Shown: positions 1 to 9,093, counted from the first letter of the stretch. The stretch is 64,000 nucleotides of DNA from Agromyces albus (GCF_004134825.1 NZ_SDPN01000007.1:58522-122521); one strand, 5' to 3'. Numbers and translations: made by a program. Notes: generated by a model not told the origin, from the sequence alone.

Positions 1-854
1 ACGCCCGTACGCTCATCTCGTTCCTGCCCGACAACAACATGTCGGACGCCCCGGTGTACGACGCCGAGCCCGAGCTCGAGATCACCGACGAGGACCGCCG
101 GCTGAACACCGTCATCCCCGACTCCCCCAACCAGCCCTACGACATGCACTCGGTCATCGAGGGCATCGTCGACCACGGCGACTTCCTCGAGGTGCAGCCG
201 CTGTTCGCGCCGAACATCGTCGTCGGCTTCGCGCGCGTCGAAGGGCGCTCGGTCGGCATCATCGCGAACCAGCCGAGCCAGATGGCGGGCACCCTGAACA
301 TCGCGGCCGGCGAGAAGGCATCACGCTTCGTGCGGTTCTGCGACGCGTTCTCGATCCCCATCCTCACGCTCGTCGACGTGCCCGGCTACCTGCCCGGCAC
401 CGAGCAGGAGTGGACCGGCGTCATCCGCCGCGGTGCGAAGCTGCTCTACGCCTACGCCGAGGCCACCGTGCCGCTCGTCACGATCATCACGCGCAAGGCC
501 TACGGCGGCGCCTACATCGTCATGGGCTCCAAGCAGCTCGGCGCCGACATCAACCTCGCGTGGCCGACCGCCGAGATCGCCGTGATGGGCGGGCAGGGAG
601 CGGTCAACATCCTCTACCGCGCCGAGATCAAGGCTGCCGAGATCGCCGGTGAGGATGTCGCGGCCGTGCGCACGAAGCTCGCCAACGAGTACACCTACAA
701 CGTGGCCAGCCCGTTCCTCGCCGCCGAGCGTGGCGAGCTCGACGGCATCATCGAGCCGGCCGCCACGCGTGTCTCGGTGGTCAAGGCGCTCCGCGCGCTC
801 CGCACCAAGCGGGCGAGCCTGCCGCCGAAGAAGCACGGGAACATCCCGCTCTAG
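1..854 (+). CDS. accD5: Acyl-CoA (propionyl/acetyl-CoA) carboxylase beta subunit, 5' partial
   Basis: This is the carboxyltransferase subunit that moves CO2 from carboxybiotin to acetyl- or propionyl-CoA. Only the last ~284 residues are present; the reading frame is open from base 3 and runs off the left edge, so the internal ATG at 39 is not the real start. The C-terminal carboxyltransferase domain shows the glycine-rich segments [16 protein letters not shown] and [13 protein letters not shown], which form acyl-CoA and biotin oxyanion pockets in this family. The epsilon subunit gene follows after 8 bp and the alpha subunit gene lies at 6517-8286. Acyl-CoA specificity cannot be read from sequence; PccB/AccD5 is the closest remembered family. 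Confidence 0.95.
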   Translation, partial: ARTLISFLPDNNMSDAPVYDAEPELEITDEDRRLNTVIPDSPNQPYDMHSVIEGIVDHGDFLEVQPLFAPNIVVGFARVEGRSVGIIANQPSQMAGTLNIAAGEKASRFVRFCDAFSIPILTLVDVPGYLPGTEQEWTGVIRRGAKLLYAYAEATVPLVTIITRKAYGGAYIVMGSKQLGADINLAWPTAEIAVMGGQGAVNILYRAEIKAAEIAGEDVAAVRTKLANEYTYNVASPFLAAERGELDGIIEPAATRVSVVKALRALRTKRASLPPKKHGNIPL

Positions 855-862
855 GGGGCACC

Positions 863-1102
863 ATGGCCGACAACACTGCACACTCCGACGCCGAATCGGC
901 GGCCGACATCCGCTTCGTGACGCCCGACGTGAGCGCCGAGGAGGCCGCTGCGGTCACTGCGGTGCTGCTCGCGGCGATCGACGAAGGCGAGGCCGAGGCA
1001 TCCGTGCCCGAGCCCGTTCGCGACCACTGGGTTCGCAGCGGCGGCGCGCTGCGGGCTCCGTTCCAGACCGGCCACGGTCGCTGGCAGCGCGCGGGGCGAT
1101 GA
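863..1102 (+). CDS. accE5: Acyl-CoA carboxylase epsilon subunit
   Basis: A 79-residue protein placed 8 bp after the beta subunit. Actinobacterial acyl-CoA carboxylases carry such a small epsilon subunit that stabilises the alpha-beta complex. The conserved core is FVTPDVSAEEAAAVTAVLLA followed by a C-terminal segment with VRDHWVRSG and a final tryptophan-containing tail, typical of the AccE family. The start ATG has GGGGG-rich DNA just upstream (TAGGGGGCACC). It is probably translated from the same mRNA as the beta subunit. A hairpin at 1185-1205 lies downstream. Confidence 0.9.
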   Translation: MADNTAHSDAESAADIRFVTPDVSAEEAAAVTAVLLAAIDEGEAEASVPEPVRDHWVRSGGALRAPFQTGHGRWQRAGR

Positions 1103-1184
1103 CGCACGTCGTGTCCCCCGATCTGCCGTGGCCCGCGGGTGCGCTCCCGCGGATCGGCGGGCGATGGTGCCCCCCGTCGCACGA

Positions 1185-1205
1185 GGGGGACACCACCTGT
1201 CCCCC
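1185..1205 (+). terminator. Hairpin after accE
   Basis: GGGGGACA (1185-1192), loop CCACC, TGTCCCCC (1198-1205): a perfect 8-bp GC-rich stem 82 bp after the accE stop. No T-tract follows, as is common in high-GC actinobacteria. A second copy of the right arm (GTGTCCCCC, 1111-1119) could compete for the left arm. Confidence 0.5.
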
Positions 1206-1354
1206 GAAATGACGACTTTGCAGACGCTCGGCCGTGCACCACGATAGGTATCGCAGGCTCCTCAGGAGTCGCCACGGACATCGGTCGGGTAACCGATGAC
1301 CGTTGGGGGCGAGTCAGGGCGATATTCGGGTTGTCGCCGTGTCTCGGGCTTGAT

Positions 1355-1381
1355 GGGGGGCCGATCTCAGATCGGCCCCCC
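1355..1381. terminator. Bidirectional terminator between accE and the two-component operon
   Basis: GGGGGGCCGATC, loop TCA, GATCGGCCCCCC: a perfect 12-bp stem, followed on the + strand by ACTCTCTTTTCC. It lies 50 bp after the stop of the leftward gene at 1432-2442 and 250 bp after accE, so it can stop transcripts from both sides. Confidence 0.8.
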
Positions 1382-1431
1382 ACTCTCTTTTCCGGCGTCG
1401 ACCGGCGTGCCAGAGGTTCCTCCTCGCGCGG

Positions 1432-2442
1432 TCACAGTGCGCGCGGAATCTCCAGCCAGAGCTCGACCTCGAGGTCGTCGGTGTCGACTCCGGATGACTC
1501 GGATCCCGAATCGCGCAGGCCCACGACAGTGACCGCGACGGGCGAGCCCTCTGCAGCGGTACGGGCGATGATGCGATCGGCGTTCGAGCCGGCGACGGCC
1601 TCGGCGAGTCGCGAGAGCACCCGGTCGCGCGCCGCTTCGTCGAGATCGTCGATTCCGCCCTCGTCGAGGAGGTTCACGGTGATGCCGCGCTCGCGGGCGC
1701 GTTGCACCTCGACGCGGACGCCGTCGGTGAGCAGCATCCGTCCGCGGATCTCATCGCGGATCGCCGCCTCGAGCATGCGGCACTCGCGACGCTGCGCCTC
1801 GGTGAGCGCACCGTTGCGATCGGCGATGCGGCGCAGCATCGGCGCGGCGATCCGGTTCGTCTGCGCGAGGCGCATCCGGCCCTCGAAGAGGTGGGCGTCT
1901 TGGGCGGCCTGCCACGCCGCAGCCTCGCGCTCGGCCTGCGCGTACCGCCGGGTCTCCCGCGCGGCGTTCGTGAGCGCCGTCGTCAGCATGTGCGCGGTCG
2001 CCACCCAGACGATGCTGCCGATGACGCCCAGACCGCCGAGCGAGAGCGGCCCCGCCCACACGACGCTCTGCACGGCGAGGATGACCACCCCGATCCACGC
2101 GGTGATGAGCTGTCGCCTGGCAGCGGCGATGGTCATGAGCGTGCCCACGGCGGCGACGTACCACGTCGCGTAGCCGTTCTCGCCGCCAGGATCGAGTTGG
2201 CTCGTCACGAGGAGCGGAAGCACGATGCAGATGGCGAGGTCGAAGGCGGCGAGCCAGTCGGGCATCCGCAAGCGCTGGGCGGGCCAGAGGCTCAGCACGG
2301 TCGCGACCGAGTAGAGCAGGAGGGCCGCCACCGTCGGCCACGGCGACGTCGGGATGTCGAGCGAGTACACGCCGAGGACCACGTGGTAGATCGAGAACAT
2401 CGCCCCCAGCACGAGGAGGAGCCAGCGCGGAACGGAGATCAT
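1432..2442 (-). CDS. Membrane protein with degenerate histidine-kinase-like C-terminus
   Basis: A 336-residue protein. The first ~150 residues form about five to six hydrophobic segments (from VPRWLLLVLGAMFSIYH to LGGLGVIGSIVWVATAHML). The cytoplasmic half is arginine- and glutamate-rich and probably helical, ending in a beta-rich tail resembling the last strands of a kinase ATPase domain (SPVAVTVVGLRD, DLEVELWLEIP). No phospho-accepting His motif and no N, G1 or G2 box can be found. The start overlaps the upstream sensor kinase stop in an ATGA junction, so the two are translationally coupled. It may be a pseudokinase partner or regulator of the kinase; that role is inference. Confidence 0.75.
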   Translation of the reverse strand: MISVPRWLLLVLGAMFSIYHVVLGVYSLDIPTSPWPTVAALLLYSVATVLSLWPAQRLRMPDWLAAFDLAICIVLPLLVTSQLDPGGENGYATWYVAAVGTLMTIAAARRQLITAWIGVVILAVQSVVWAGPLSLGGLGVIGSIVWVATAHMLTTALTNAARETRRYAQAEREAAAWQAAQDAHLFEGRMRLAQTNRIAAPMLRRIADRNGALTEAQRRECRMLEAAIRDEIRGRMLLTDGVRVEVQRARERGITVNLLDEGGIDDLDEAARDRVLSRLAEAVAGSNADRIIARTAAEGSPVAVTVVGLRDSGSESSGVDTDDLEVELWLEIPRAL

Positions 2443-3677
2443 GCCCGGTCCCCCTCGACACCCGCGGGCCAGGCGAGGGTCACCGTCGTGCCGTGCCCGA
2501 CGCGGGAGACGATCTCGGCCGAGCCGCCTGCGTTCGACATGCGCTCCTCGATGGAGACGCGAAGTCCGAGCCGCTCGCCGGGCACGTGGGCGGGATCGAA
2601 GCCCCTTCCGTTGTCGGAGATCTCGATGACGCATCCCCCCGCCCGCACGCCGCGGATGCGGACCTCCCGACGAGTCGAGCGGCCCGCCTCGTCGGCGTGC
2701 TGGAGGCTGTTGACCATGGCCTGCACCGAGGCGGTGTAGAGCGCCTCGACGACTTCGACCGGCAGCTCGACACCGCCCGCGTTCACGACCCGCACGGTGA
2801 ACGGCGTCGAGAACGTCGTGAGCGCTGCGCGAAGGCGCCGGACCAGGACCGGCAGTCCGATCCGGTCGAGCACCCGTGGTCCGGTCGCGGCCGCCTCGTC
2901 GAGGCGCTGGACGGCGTCGCGGGCCATTCGCGCGGCGAGGGCCTGCTCCTGGCTCGACTCGGCCGCCGCCGCGGAGAGGAGCGTCGTGAGCACGCTGTCA
3001 TGCACGAGCGCGTCGATCTTCACCCGCTCGCTCTCCGTGGCGTGCTGGCGGGCCGCGAAGTCGTAGCGCTGCAGCGCCGCCTCCTGCGCCGAGTCGACGG
3101 CCTCGGCAGCCTGGCGGAGCATCGTGACGATGATGAGCACCACGACGCCGAGGATCACGGCGTACATCGCGTCGAGCACTGCGAGCAGCACGTCAACCTC
3201 GCCGCCCGCCGGCAGGAGCCGGATGCCGCCGTAGATCGCCGGCACGACAATCGTGTACGCGGCGGCCCACACCGCGGGGAGGGCAACGACGGCCGCGGTC
3301 GTGGCCACGGTGCACACGTAGTAGAGCCAGGGCGCACTTTCCGCGATGAGCGCAGGCTTCGCGACGAGGAACGGCCACGCGAGGAGCGCCACCACGTAGA
3401 GGCCGGCGAATGCCAGGCACGCGGTGCGCACCGCGACCTTCGTGACTGTCGCCACGGCGAGGGCCACGATGGCGCCGTACAGCACGGCCATGAGGGCGGG
3501 TCCTGCGCCCTCGACGAGCACCGACGACTGCGCGATCGCGCTCGGCAGCGTCTGCGCTCCGAATACGAGGCCGAACAGGCCGAGGGCACGCGACGAGATC
3601 GTCTCGACCTGCGCCCTCGTGACGGCGGCTCTGCGGCGCGGCGCGATGCGCGTCACGCGCCATTCAGCGGCGGGCAT
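2439..3677 (-). CDS. Sensor histidine kinase, NarL-type
   Basis: A 412-residue kinase. Residues ~30-190 hold six hydrophobic segments with only short loops, so it lacks a sizeable extracellular sensor and may sense at the membrane. The dimerisation motif IDALVHDSVLTTLL gives phospho-His226; the ATPase domain shows the N-box MVNSLQHAD (Asn323), G1 box SDNGRGFD (Asp355) and GLRVSIEERM, with a final GHGTTVTLAWP strand. The start chosen (ATG 3677) overlaps the response regulator stop by 14 bp; a GTG eight codons in is an alternative. It would phosphorylate the co-encoded LuxR-type regulator. The signal is unknown. Confidence 0.9.
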   Translation of the reverse strand: MPAAEWRVTRIAPRRRAAVTRAQVETISSRALGLFGLVFGAQTLPSAIAQSSVLVEGAGPALMAVLYGAIVALAVATVTKVAVRTACLAFAGLYVVALLAWPFLVAKPALIAESAPWLYYVCTVATTAAVVALPAVWAAAYTIVVPAIYGGIRLLPAGGEVDVLLAVLDAMYAVILGVVVLIIVTMLRQAAEAVDSAQEAALQRYDFAARQHATESERVKIDALVHDSVLTTLLSAAAAESSQEQALAARMARDAVQRLDEAAATGPRVLDRIGLPVLVRRLRAALTTFSTPFTVRVVNAGGVELPVEVVEALYTASVQAMVNSLQHADEAGRSTRREVRIRGVRAGGCVIEISDNGRGFDPAHVPGERLGLRVSIEERMSNAGGSAEIVSRVGHGTTVTLAWPAGVEGDRA

Positions 3678-4380
3678 CCCCGCCGTCGATGTCGAGACCG
3701 GGGAGGATGCCGTCTTCGACGGCGCGGCGAAGGAGGTCGACCTTCGTCGGCGCCGGCCGCCCGACCTCGACGTACTTCGCTCGGATCCGATCGAGGTACT
3801 CGCGCGCCGTGGAGTGCGCGATGCCGAGTTGCATGGCGACGAGCTTCAGTGGGAGCCCGGAGGCGTAGAGATGCAGTACGTCGCGTTCGCGGCGGCCGAG
3901 CTGCGCCTTCGCGAAGTCACGGTCGGCCTCGATGGCACTCGCCCACTCGACGTTGTTCAGCACCTCGCCGCGGGCGACGACGGCGATCGAGGCGATGACC
4001 GACGACATCGGCGACGCCTTGGGGATGACCCCGGCTGCACCGGCCGCGAGCGACTCCCGCACGGCGGCGACCCGGTCGGCGATGCTGTGCACGAGCACGC
4101 CGCTGCCGGTGGCGAGCACCGCGCGAACGTTCTCGGTGACCGACGAACCGTCGCCGAGCGACAGGTCGAGCACGACGACATCGCAAGCACTGCCGTCGAG
4201 GGCCTCGAGCAGTTCGGGCACGTTCGCCGTGTCGGCCACGACGTCGTAGCCCGCGGCCTGGCAGGCTGCACGCAGGCCGAGCCGCACCGCCTCATGATCG
4301 TCGACGATCGCGACCGTAGCCGTTTCCCCCGGCGCTCGCCCCACTCCGCCCGTCACGCGGCCCCCTTGTCCATGTGTCAC
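3664..4380 (-). CDS. LuxR/NarL-family response regulator
   Basis: A receiver domain (residues ~22-135) with acidic pair Asp27/Asp28, phospho-Asp72 in VVLDLSLGDG and Lys121 in VIPKAS is followed by a LuxR-type helix-turn-helix at ~161-200 (LGRRERDVLHLYASGLPLKL). It is the DNA-binding output of the kinase at 2439-3677. Starts here are GTG: the track start at 4380 overlaps the upstream methyltransferase stop but has no ribosome site, whereas GTG 4356 is preceded by AAGGGGG four bases upstream and is the better start. The HTH carries STAREYLDRIR in place of the more usual T-V-K-x-H pattern, a modest departure from NarL. Confidence 0.9.
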   Translation of the reverse strand: MTHGQGGRVTGGVGRAPGETATVAIVDDHEAVRLGLRAACQAAGYDVVADTANVPELLEALDGSACDVVVLDLSLGDGSSVTENVRAVLATGSGVLVHSIADRVAAVRESLAAGAAGVIPKASPMSSVIASIAVVARGEVLNNVEWASAIEADRDFAKAQLGRRERDVLHLYASGLPLKLVAMQLGIAHSTAREYLDRIRAKYVEVGRPAPTKVDLLRRAVEDGILPGLDIDGGDARR

Positions 4381-5714
4381 ACGATAGCGCCCAGTCGCGC
4401 GACTGCCTCGACGTGGTGCGTATTCGGGAACAGGTCGAAGGCGCGGAGGGCCTGGAGCTCGTAGCCCCGTTCACGGAGCAGCCCGACATCACGCGCGAGC
4501 GCGACGGGGTCGCACGCGACGTAGACGAGCTGACGCGGCCGCAGCGCGGCGAGCCGGTCGACGACCGCTCGCCCCGCTCCCGATCGCGGCGGGTCGAGCA
4601 CGATCGTCGCGTCGCGCAGCCGCGCGCGTTCCGCGGCGGACGCCTTCTCGTCGAGCTCGTCGAGGTAGCGGTCGACCCGAGCCGTGATTGCACGGGCGCC
4701 GACCCAGTCGGCGAGGTTCGCGCCGGCATGCTCGGTGGCACGCGCATCGGACTCGACCGTCGTGATGCGCACGGTCTCGCCGAACCGATCGCCGACCGCT
4801 GCGGCCAGCAGTCCCACGCCGCCGTACAGGTCGTGGTTGGCCGCGCGGGGGTCGAACAGGTCGCCGTCGATGAGCTCCTGCACCGCGCGGGAGAGGGTCG
4901 CCGCGGCGCCCGTGTGCACCTGCCAGAAGCCGTCGCGGTCGAGGCGGAAGGCTCGGTCGCCGACACGTTCCTCGATGGTCGGGCGGTCGCCGCGCGGCAT
5001 CCGCTCGTCGCCGACAGCCACGAGGGACGGATCGCCCACGCTCGGCGCGATGAGGTCGATCGCCCGCACGCCCGGGAACCTCTCGCCGAGCGGCGCGAGG
5101 GCGGCGAGTGCGGGCACGGCGAGCGGCAATGACGCCACGGGCACCACGGTGTGGCTGCGTGCCGCGTAGGGGCCGACAGTGCCGTCTGGGGTCACGTGCA
5201 GTCGCACGCGAGTGCGCCATCCCGTGCCCTCGTCGATCGAGACGTCGGGCGCGAGCGCCGGGTCGACCGGCTCGACCTCGACCGCGTGCTCGACGCCGCC
5301 CATGCGGGCGAGGGCGTCGCGCAGCACATCGGCCTTGAGCGCGCGCTGCCGCGGCATCCGAATGTGCCCGAACTCGGCGCCGCCGGCGCGCTTCTCGGGA
5401 GCGCGGTCGACGGATGCCTCGGGCCACACGTGCTCGCGCCGATCGTCCGATGCCGTCAGCACCTCGACCGTCTCGGCGCGCCAGAACCGGTCGCGCCCCT
5501 GGTCGACGATGCGGGCCACGACCCGCTCGCCGGGGATCGCATCGGCGACGAACACCACGCGGCCCTCGTGGTGCGCCACGAACACCCCGCCATGTGCGAC
5601 CCGCTCGATCTCGAGCTCGATGACGGGTCCGTCGGTCACCGGCGCCTTCGGGGCAGGACGGGCGGACGCGGGCCGGCGGGCGCCGGAGCGTCGGGGGCGA
5701 CGAGACTGAGCCAT
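4377..5714 (-). CDS. TRAM-domain class I SAM-dependent RNA methyltransferase (TrmA/RlmD family)
   Basis: A 445-residue enzyme predicted to make 5-methyluridine in tRNA or rRNA. It has a basic N-terminal tail, a TRAM domain (~30-90, VIELEIERVAHGGVFVAHHE, with VFVADAIPGERV), a SAM motif DLYGGVGLLAAAVGD and the catalytic cysteine near the C-terminus in LVYVACDPVALARD. Many relatives bind a 4Fe-4S cluster through a CxxC-type motif; here the equivalent stretch reads RAGGAEFGHIRMPRQRALK with no cysteine, so the cluster is lost. Which uridine it modifies cannot be told. It ends inside the start region of the response regulator, suggesting one leftward operon of four genes. Confidence 0.88.
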   Translation of the reverse strand: MAQSRRPRRSGARRPASARPAPKAPVTDGPVIELEIERVAHGGVFVAHHEGRVVFVADAIPGERVVARIVDQGRDRFWRAETVEVLTASDDRREHVWPEASVDRAPEKRAGGAEFGHIRMPRQRALKADVLRDALARMGGVEHAVEVEPVDPALAPDVSIDEGTGWRTRVRLHVTPDGTVGPYAARSHTVVPVASLPLAVPALAALAPLGERFPGVRAIDLIAPSVGDPSLVAVGDERMPRGDRPTIEERVGDRAFRLDRDGFWQVHTGAAATLSRAVQELIDGDLFDPRAANHDLYGGVGLLAAAVGDRFGETVRITTVESDARATEHAGANLADWVGARAITARVDRYLDELDEKASAAERARLRDATIVLDPPRSGAGRAVVDRLAALRPRQLVYVACDPVALARDVGLLRERGYELQALRAFDLFPNTHHVEAVARLGAIV

Positions 5715-5759
5715 GCGTCGAGCATTTCACAGGGCGGCGGGGACCGGCAGGATGGGAGC

Positions 5760-6398
5760 ATGCGCCTGTACCTCGCCTCGACGTCCCCTGCCCGGCTCCA
5801 GACGCTCCGATCGGCCGGCATCGAGCCGGTCGCCGTGCCGCCCGGCGTCGACGAGGAGGCGCTCGTCGAAGCCCACGAGGCGGCATCCGGCCCGCTCGAT
5901 GCGCCCGAGATGGTGCAGCTCCTCGCGAGGGCGAAGGCCGAGGCGCTCATCGGAGCCGAGCCGGGTGGCGAGCCCGTCGACGGGCTCATCCTCGGCGGGG
6001 ACTCGGCGTTCCTGACGGGCGGTCGAATCCACGGGAAGCCGCATCGTCCCGACGTCGCACGGGAGCGCTGGCACGCCCAGAACGGCGGGCACGGCCAGCT
6101 CTGGTCGGGGCATTGGCTCATCGACCACCGGGGCGGCGAGGTCCACGGCGCGGTCGGGCGAGCGGATGTCGCGACGGTGCGCTTCGCGGCGCTCGACGAC
6201 AGCGAGATCGACGCGTACGTCGACACGGGCGAGCCACTCCTCGTCGCCGGCGCGTTCACGATCGACAGTCTCGGCGGGCCGTTCATCCGCTCGGTCGAGG
6301 GCGACCCGTCGACTGTCGTCGGGCTCTCGCTCTCGACCCTCCGCGACCTCGTGCGAGAGCTCGGCTTCGCGTGGCCCGACCTGTGGAACCGCGGCTGA
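5760..6398 (+). CDS. maf: Maf-like nucleotide pyrophosphatase
   Basis: A 212-residue Maf/HAM1-fold protein. The N-terminal [19 protein letters not shown] is the family signature, followed by the acidic [19 protein letters not shown] and the [21 protein letters not shown] type C-terminal motif (here [20 protein letters not shown]). Family members hydrolyse non-canonical or modified nucleoside triphosphates. The ATG at 5760 is preceded by CAGGATGGGAG and starts the conserved N-terminus exactly; the open frame extends upstream without similarity. It diverges from the methyltransferase gene, leaving 45 bp for both promoters. Confidence 0.92.
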   Translation: MRLYLASTSPARLQTLRSAGIEPVAVPPGVDEEALVEAHEAASGPLDAPEMVQLLARAKAEALIGAEPGGEPVDGLILGGDSAFLTGGRIHGKPHRPDVARERWHAQNGGHGQLWSGHWLIDHRGGEVHGAVGRADVATVRFAALDDSEIDAYVDTGEPLLVAGAFTIDSLGGPFIRSVEGDPSTVVGLSLSTLRDLVRELGFAWPDLWNRG

Positions 6399-6502
6399 AC
6401 CGGACCGCACTGGCGCAACTGCGTCGCGGGCTTGTCGACGCCCGCAAGGGTCGAAGCTGTTTGTTGTGGAAGACATCCAAGATGCGCCGTCTCCCCGAGC
6501 AA

Positions 6503-6508
6503 TAGGCT
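6503..6508 (+). promoter_or_regulatory. -10 element of accA3, apparently leaderless
   Basis: TAGGCT lies 8 bases before the ATG at 6517, so transcription should begin at or next to the start codon. No ribosome site is seen. Confidence 0.5.
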
Positions 6509-6516
6509 TGGGCATT

Positions 6517-8286
6517 ATGCCGCGCATCACCAAGGTCCTCATCGCCAATCGTGGCGAGATCGCCGTCCGCGTCATCCGAGCCGCCCGTGACGCCGGCATC
6601 GGATCGGTCGCCGTCTATGCCGACCAGGATCGCGACTCGCGGCACTCGAAGCTCGCCGACGAGGCCTACGCCCTCGACGGCACGACGAGCGCCGACACCT
6701 ACCTCGTCATCGACAAGCTGCTCTCGGTCGCCCGTCGGTCGGGCGCCGACGCCGTGCACCCCGGCTACGGCTTCCTCGCCGAGAACTCCGAGTTCGCCCG
6801 TGCCGTCATCGACGCCGGCCTCATCTGGATCGGCCCCTCGCCCGAGGCGATCGAGCGCCTCGGCGACAAGGTGTCGGCACGGCACGTCGCCGAGAAGGTG
6901 GGCGCGCCCCTCGCGCCGGGCACGCTGAACCCGGTGGCGGATGCCTCCGAGGTGCTCGACTTCGTCGACGTGCACGGCCTGCCCGTGGCCATCAAGGCGG
7001 CGTTCGGCGGCGGCGGCCGCGGCCTCAAGGTCGCCCGCACTCGCGAGGAGGTGCCCGAGCTCTTCGATTCGGCCACCCGCGAGGCCGTCGCGGCCTTCGG
7101 TCGCGGCGAGTGCTTCGTCGAGAAGTACCTCGACAAGCCCCGCCACGTCGAGACCCAGTGCCTTGCCGACGTGAAGGGCAACGTCGTCGTCGTCTCCACT
7201 CGCGACTGCTCGCTGCAGCGCCGCCACCAGAAGCTCGTCGAGGAGGCACCGGCGCCGTTCCTCACCGAGGAGCAGAACCGCGCCCTCTACGAATCGTCGA
7301 AGGCGATCCTCCGCGAGGTGGGTTACGTCGGCGCCGGCACGTGCGAGTTCCTCATCGGGCAAGACGGCACGGTCTCCTTCCTCGAGGTCAACACGCGGCT
7401 GCAGGTCGAGCACCCGGTCTCCGAGGAGGTCACGGGCATCGACCTCGTTCGCGAGCAGTTCCGTCTCGCCGAGGGCGGCACGATCGACTACAGCGACCCG
7501 GTTCCGTCGGGGCACTCGATCGAGTTCCGCATCAATGGTGAAGACCCCGGGCGCAACTTCCTCCCCTCCCCCGGCCCCGTGCACGTGCTGCGCTTCCCCG
7601 GCGGCCCCGGCGTGCGCGTCGACTCCGGCGTGACGACCGGCGACGAGATCTCCGGCGCGTTCGACTCGCTGCTCGCCAAGCTCATCGTCACGGGCTCGAG
7701 CCGCAAGGACGCGCTCGAGCGCGCCCGCCGCGCCCTCGACGAGTTCGAGGTCGCCGGACTGCCGACCGTGCTGCCCTTCCACCGCGACATCGTGCGGAAC
7801 CCGGCATTCGCGCCCGAGGGCGACGAGCCCTTCACGGTGTACACGCGCTGGATCGAGACCGAGTACGACAACCGCATCGAGCCGTGGTCGGGTGAACTCC
7901 ACGAGTCGAACGGCCCGGCGGCGCGCACGAGCGTCGTCGTCGAGGTCGGCGGTCGCCGCATCGAGGTCAGCCTGCCGAAGCGGCTCACGGGCGGGGCATC
8001 CGTCACCCAGGCCGCAGGGCCCGCTCCCCGTCGGCACACCGCCTCGCACGGGGTCGCCACGGCGACGGGCAACGCCGTGAAGGCGCCGATGCAGGCGACC
8101 ATCGTGAAGGTCGCCGTCGCCGAGGGCGACAAGGTCGTCAAGGGCGACCTCGTGCTCGTGCTCGAGGCCATGAAGATGGAGCAGCCGATCCTCGCCCACA
8201 AAGACGGCGTCATCGGCGTCGTGAACGCCGAACCCGGAGCCACCGTCTCGAGCGGCCACCTGCTGCTCGCGATCAACGACGCCTGA
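6517..8286 (+). CDS. accA3: Acetyl-/propionyl-CoA carboxylase alpha subunit (biotin carboxylase + BCCP)
   Basis: A 589-residue fusion that carboxylates its own biotin using ATP and bicarbonate. The biotin carboxylase domain (1-~450) starts [20 protein letters not shown], has the glycine-rich ATP loop [13 protein letters not shown], and [18 protein letters not shown]. The C-terminal biotinyl domain (~515-589) holds the biotin lysine in EAMKMEQPI. Length matches AccA3-type subunits. It works with the beta and epsilon subunits at 1-1102. The ATG follows a TAGGCT -10 box closely, suggesting a leaderless message. Confidence 0.97.
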   Translation: MPRITKVLIANRGEIAVRVIRAARDAGIGSVAVYADQDRDSRHSKLADEAYALDGTTSADTYLVIDKLLSVARRSGADAVHPGYGFLAENSEFARAVIDAGLIWIGPSPEAIERLGDKVSARHVAEKVGAPLAPGTLNPVADASEVLDFVDVHGLPVAIKAAFGGGGRGLKVARTREEVPELFDSATREAVAAFGRGECFVEKYLDKPRHVETQCLADVKGNVVVVSTRDCSLQRRHQKLVEEAPAPFLTEEQNRALYESSKAILREVGYVGAGTCEFLIGQDGTVSFLEVNTRLQVEHPVSEEVTGIDLVREQFRLAEGGTIDYSDPVPSGHSIEFRINGEDPGRNFLPSPGPVHVLRFPGGPGVRVDSGVTTGDEISGAFDSLLAKLIVTGSSRKDALERARRALDEFEVAGLPTVLPFHRDIVRNPAFAPEGDEPFTVYTRWIETEYDNRIEPWSGELHESNGPAARTSVVVEVGGRRIEVSLPKRLTGGASVTQAAGPAPRRHTASHGVATATGNAVKAPMQATIVKVAVAEGDKVVKGDLVLVLEAMKMEQPILAHKDGVIGVVNAEPGATVSSGHLLLAINDA

Positions 8287-8295
8287 CCCATGCTC

Positions 8296-8312
8296 GCCCG
8301 ACGACGTCGGGC
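8296..8312. terminator. Shared hairpin between convergent accA3 and lipoprotein gene
   Basis: GCCCGACG-A-CGTCGGGC, a perfect inverted repeat between the accA3 stop (8286) and the stop of the leftward lipoprotein gene (8332). No T-tract. Confidence 0.5.
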
Positions 8313-8331
8313 AGCCGTGGCGTCGCAGTGT

Positions 8332-9093
8332 CTAGACGTGGCCGATGCCGAAGTTCCAAGGCGCGAAGATGACGCTCGTGACGGATGGGTCCGCGGTGCT
8401 GTTCCACTCGTTCACTGACACGGCGTTCGCGTTGGCGTACTTCCAGTAGGTGTCGTCCCACTCGGAGTACATGCGTTCTCCGATCTCCGGCCCCGTCTCG
8501 GCGGGAAAACTGTTGGACCCGGTCTCGTGCCACTGCTCGCCGAGCTCTTCGGCGAATGCCCGAAGGTCATCGCCCGGACGGAACCCCTGGACCGTGGAAA
8601 CGCTGATCCCGTTCGCGATGACCGGGTGCGTGAAGTTGACGCTCACGTTCATGTCCGACACGTATTCCTCGGGCTCATGGTCGTCAGCGACGGCGAGACC
8701 AGGCCAGGTGTATCTCGTCGAGGGATACCATTCGTGACCGCCTGGCCGTTCCTCGACAGTGGGATCGCCACCGAGCACCTGACTCAGGGTGTCGACGAAG
8801 ACCTCGGCGTCCGCATCGTAGGACAAGGTCGCCACGACGTCGCCGCTTGCGTTCTCGAGATCGAGTTGCTCGGGCCGCACCGTGAGGTGGACCACCACCG
8901 GGTCGACCGGCGCGGGGTCGGGCGCTGCGATCGGAGCAGCCGTTGCCGGCGGCGGGGTTGCGGGGCCGGCCGAGGCGGTCGGCACTGGCGACGGAGTCGG
9001 CCGCGGCGTCGGTTCAGGTACGGCCACGCATCCTGCGAGGAACAGTGCTGCGACCGCGGTGACGACCGCGGTCAAGGTGGTGCGACCTCGCAT
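8332..9093 (-). CDS. Predicted lipoprotein, unknown function
   Basis: A 253-residue secreted protein. The start is placed at ATG 9093 because it begins a lipoprotein signal peptide, MRGRTTLTAVVTAVAALF, ending in lipobox LAGC with lipidated Cys22. A Pro/Ala/Thr-rich linker (~25-65) would hold the globular domain off the membrane. The C-terminal ~185 residues are rich in W, Y and acidic residues, with no catalytic motif I recognise. It is flanked by hairpins and is probably monocistronic, 164 bp from lpdA. Confidence 0.8.
   Translation of the reverse strand: MRGRTTLTAVVTAVAALFLAGCVAVPEPTPRPTPSPVPTASAGPATPPPATAAPIAAPDPAPVDPVVVHLTVRPEQLDLENASGDVVATLSYDADAEVFVDTLSQVLGGDPTVEERPGGHEWYPSTRYTWPGLAVADDHEPEEYVSDMNVSVNFTHPVIANGISVSTVQGFRPGDDLRAFAEELGEQWHETGSNSFPAETGPEIGERMYSEWDDTYWKYANANAVSVNEWNSTADPSVTSVIFAPWNFGIGHV

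Larger units (their letters stand above)
1103..1431. other. Structured non-coding gap between convergent transcripts
   Basis: No gene is seen in these 329 bases. They hold a series of inverted repeats: CCGCGGG/CCCGCGG (1133-1152), GTGTCCCCC at 1111-1119 able to pair with GGGGGACAC at 1185-1193, a competing hairpin GGGGGACA/TGTCCCCC (1185-1205), CATCGGT/ACCGATG (1279-1298) and a strong palindromic terminator (1355-1381). This is more structure than two convergent 3' ends need. An undescribed small RNA is possible but unproven. Confidence 0.5.

Noticed and set aside
39..41. ATG 39 as the start of the first carboxylase gene
   Set aside because: The frame is open upstream to the window edge and the protein would lack the N-terminal half of the carboxyltransferase; the gene is truncated by the window.
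2493..3998. A 501-residue open frame on + opposite the sensor kinase
   Set aside because: Composition is that of an antisense shadow (Arg/His/Asp/Glu/Gly-rich, no motif), and the opposite strand encodes a complete kinase with all boxes.
6283..8259. A 658-residue open frame on - opposite accA3
   Set aside because: High-GC shadow frame; the + strand encodes an intact, well-conserved carboxylase subunit.
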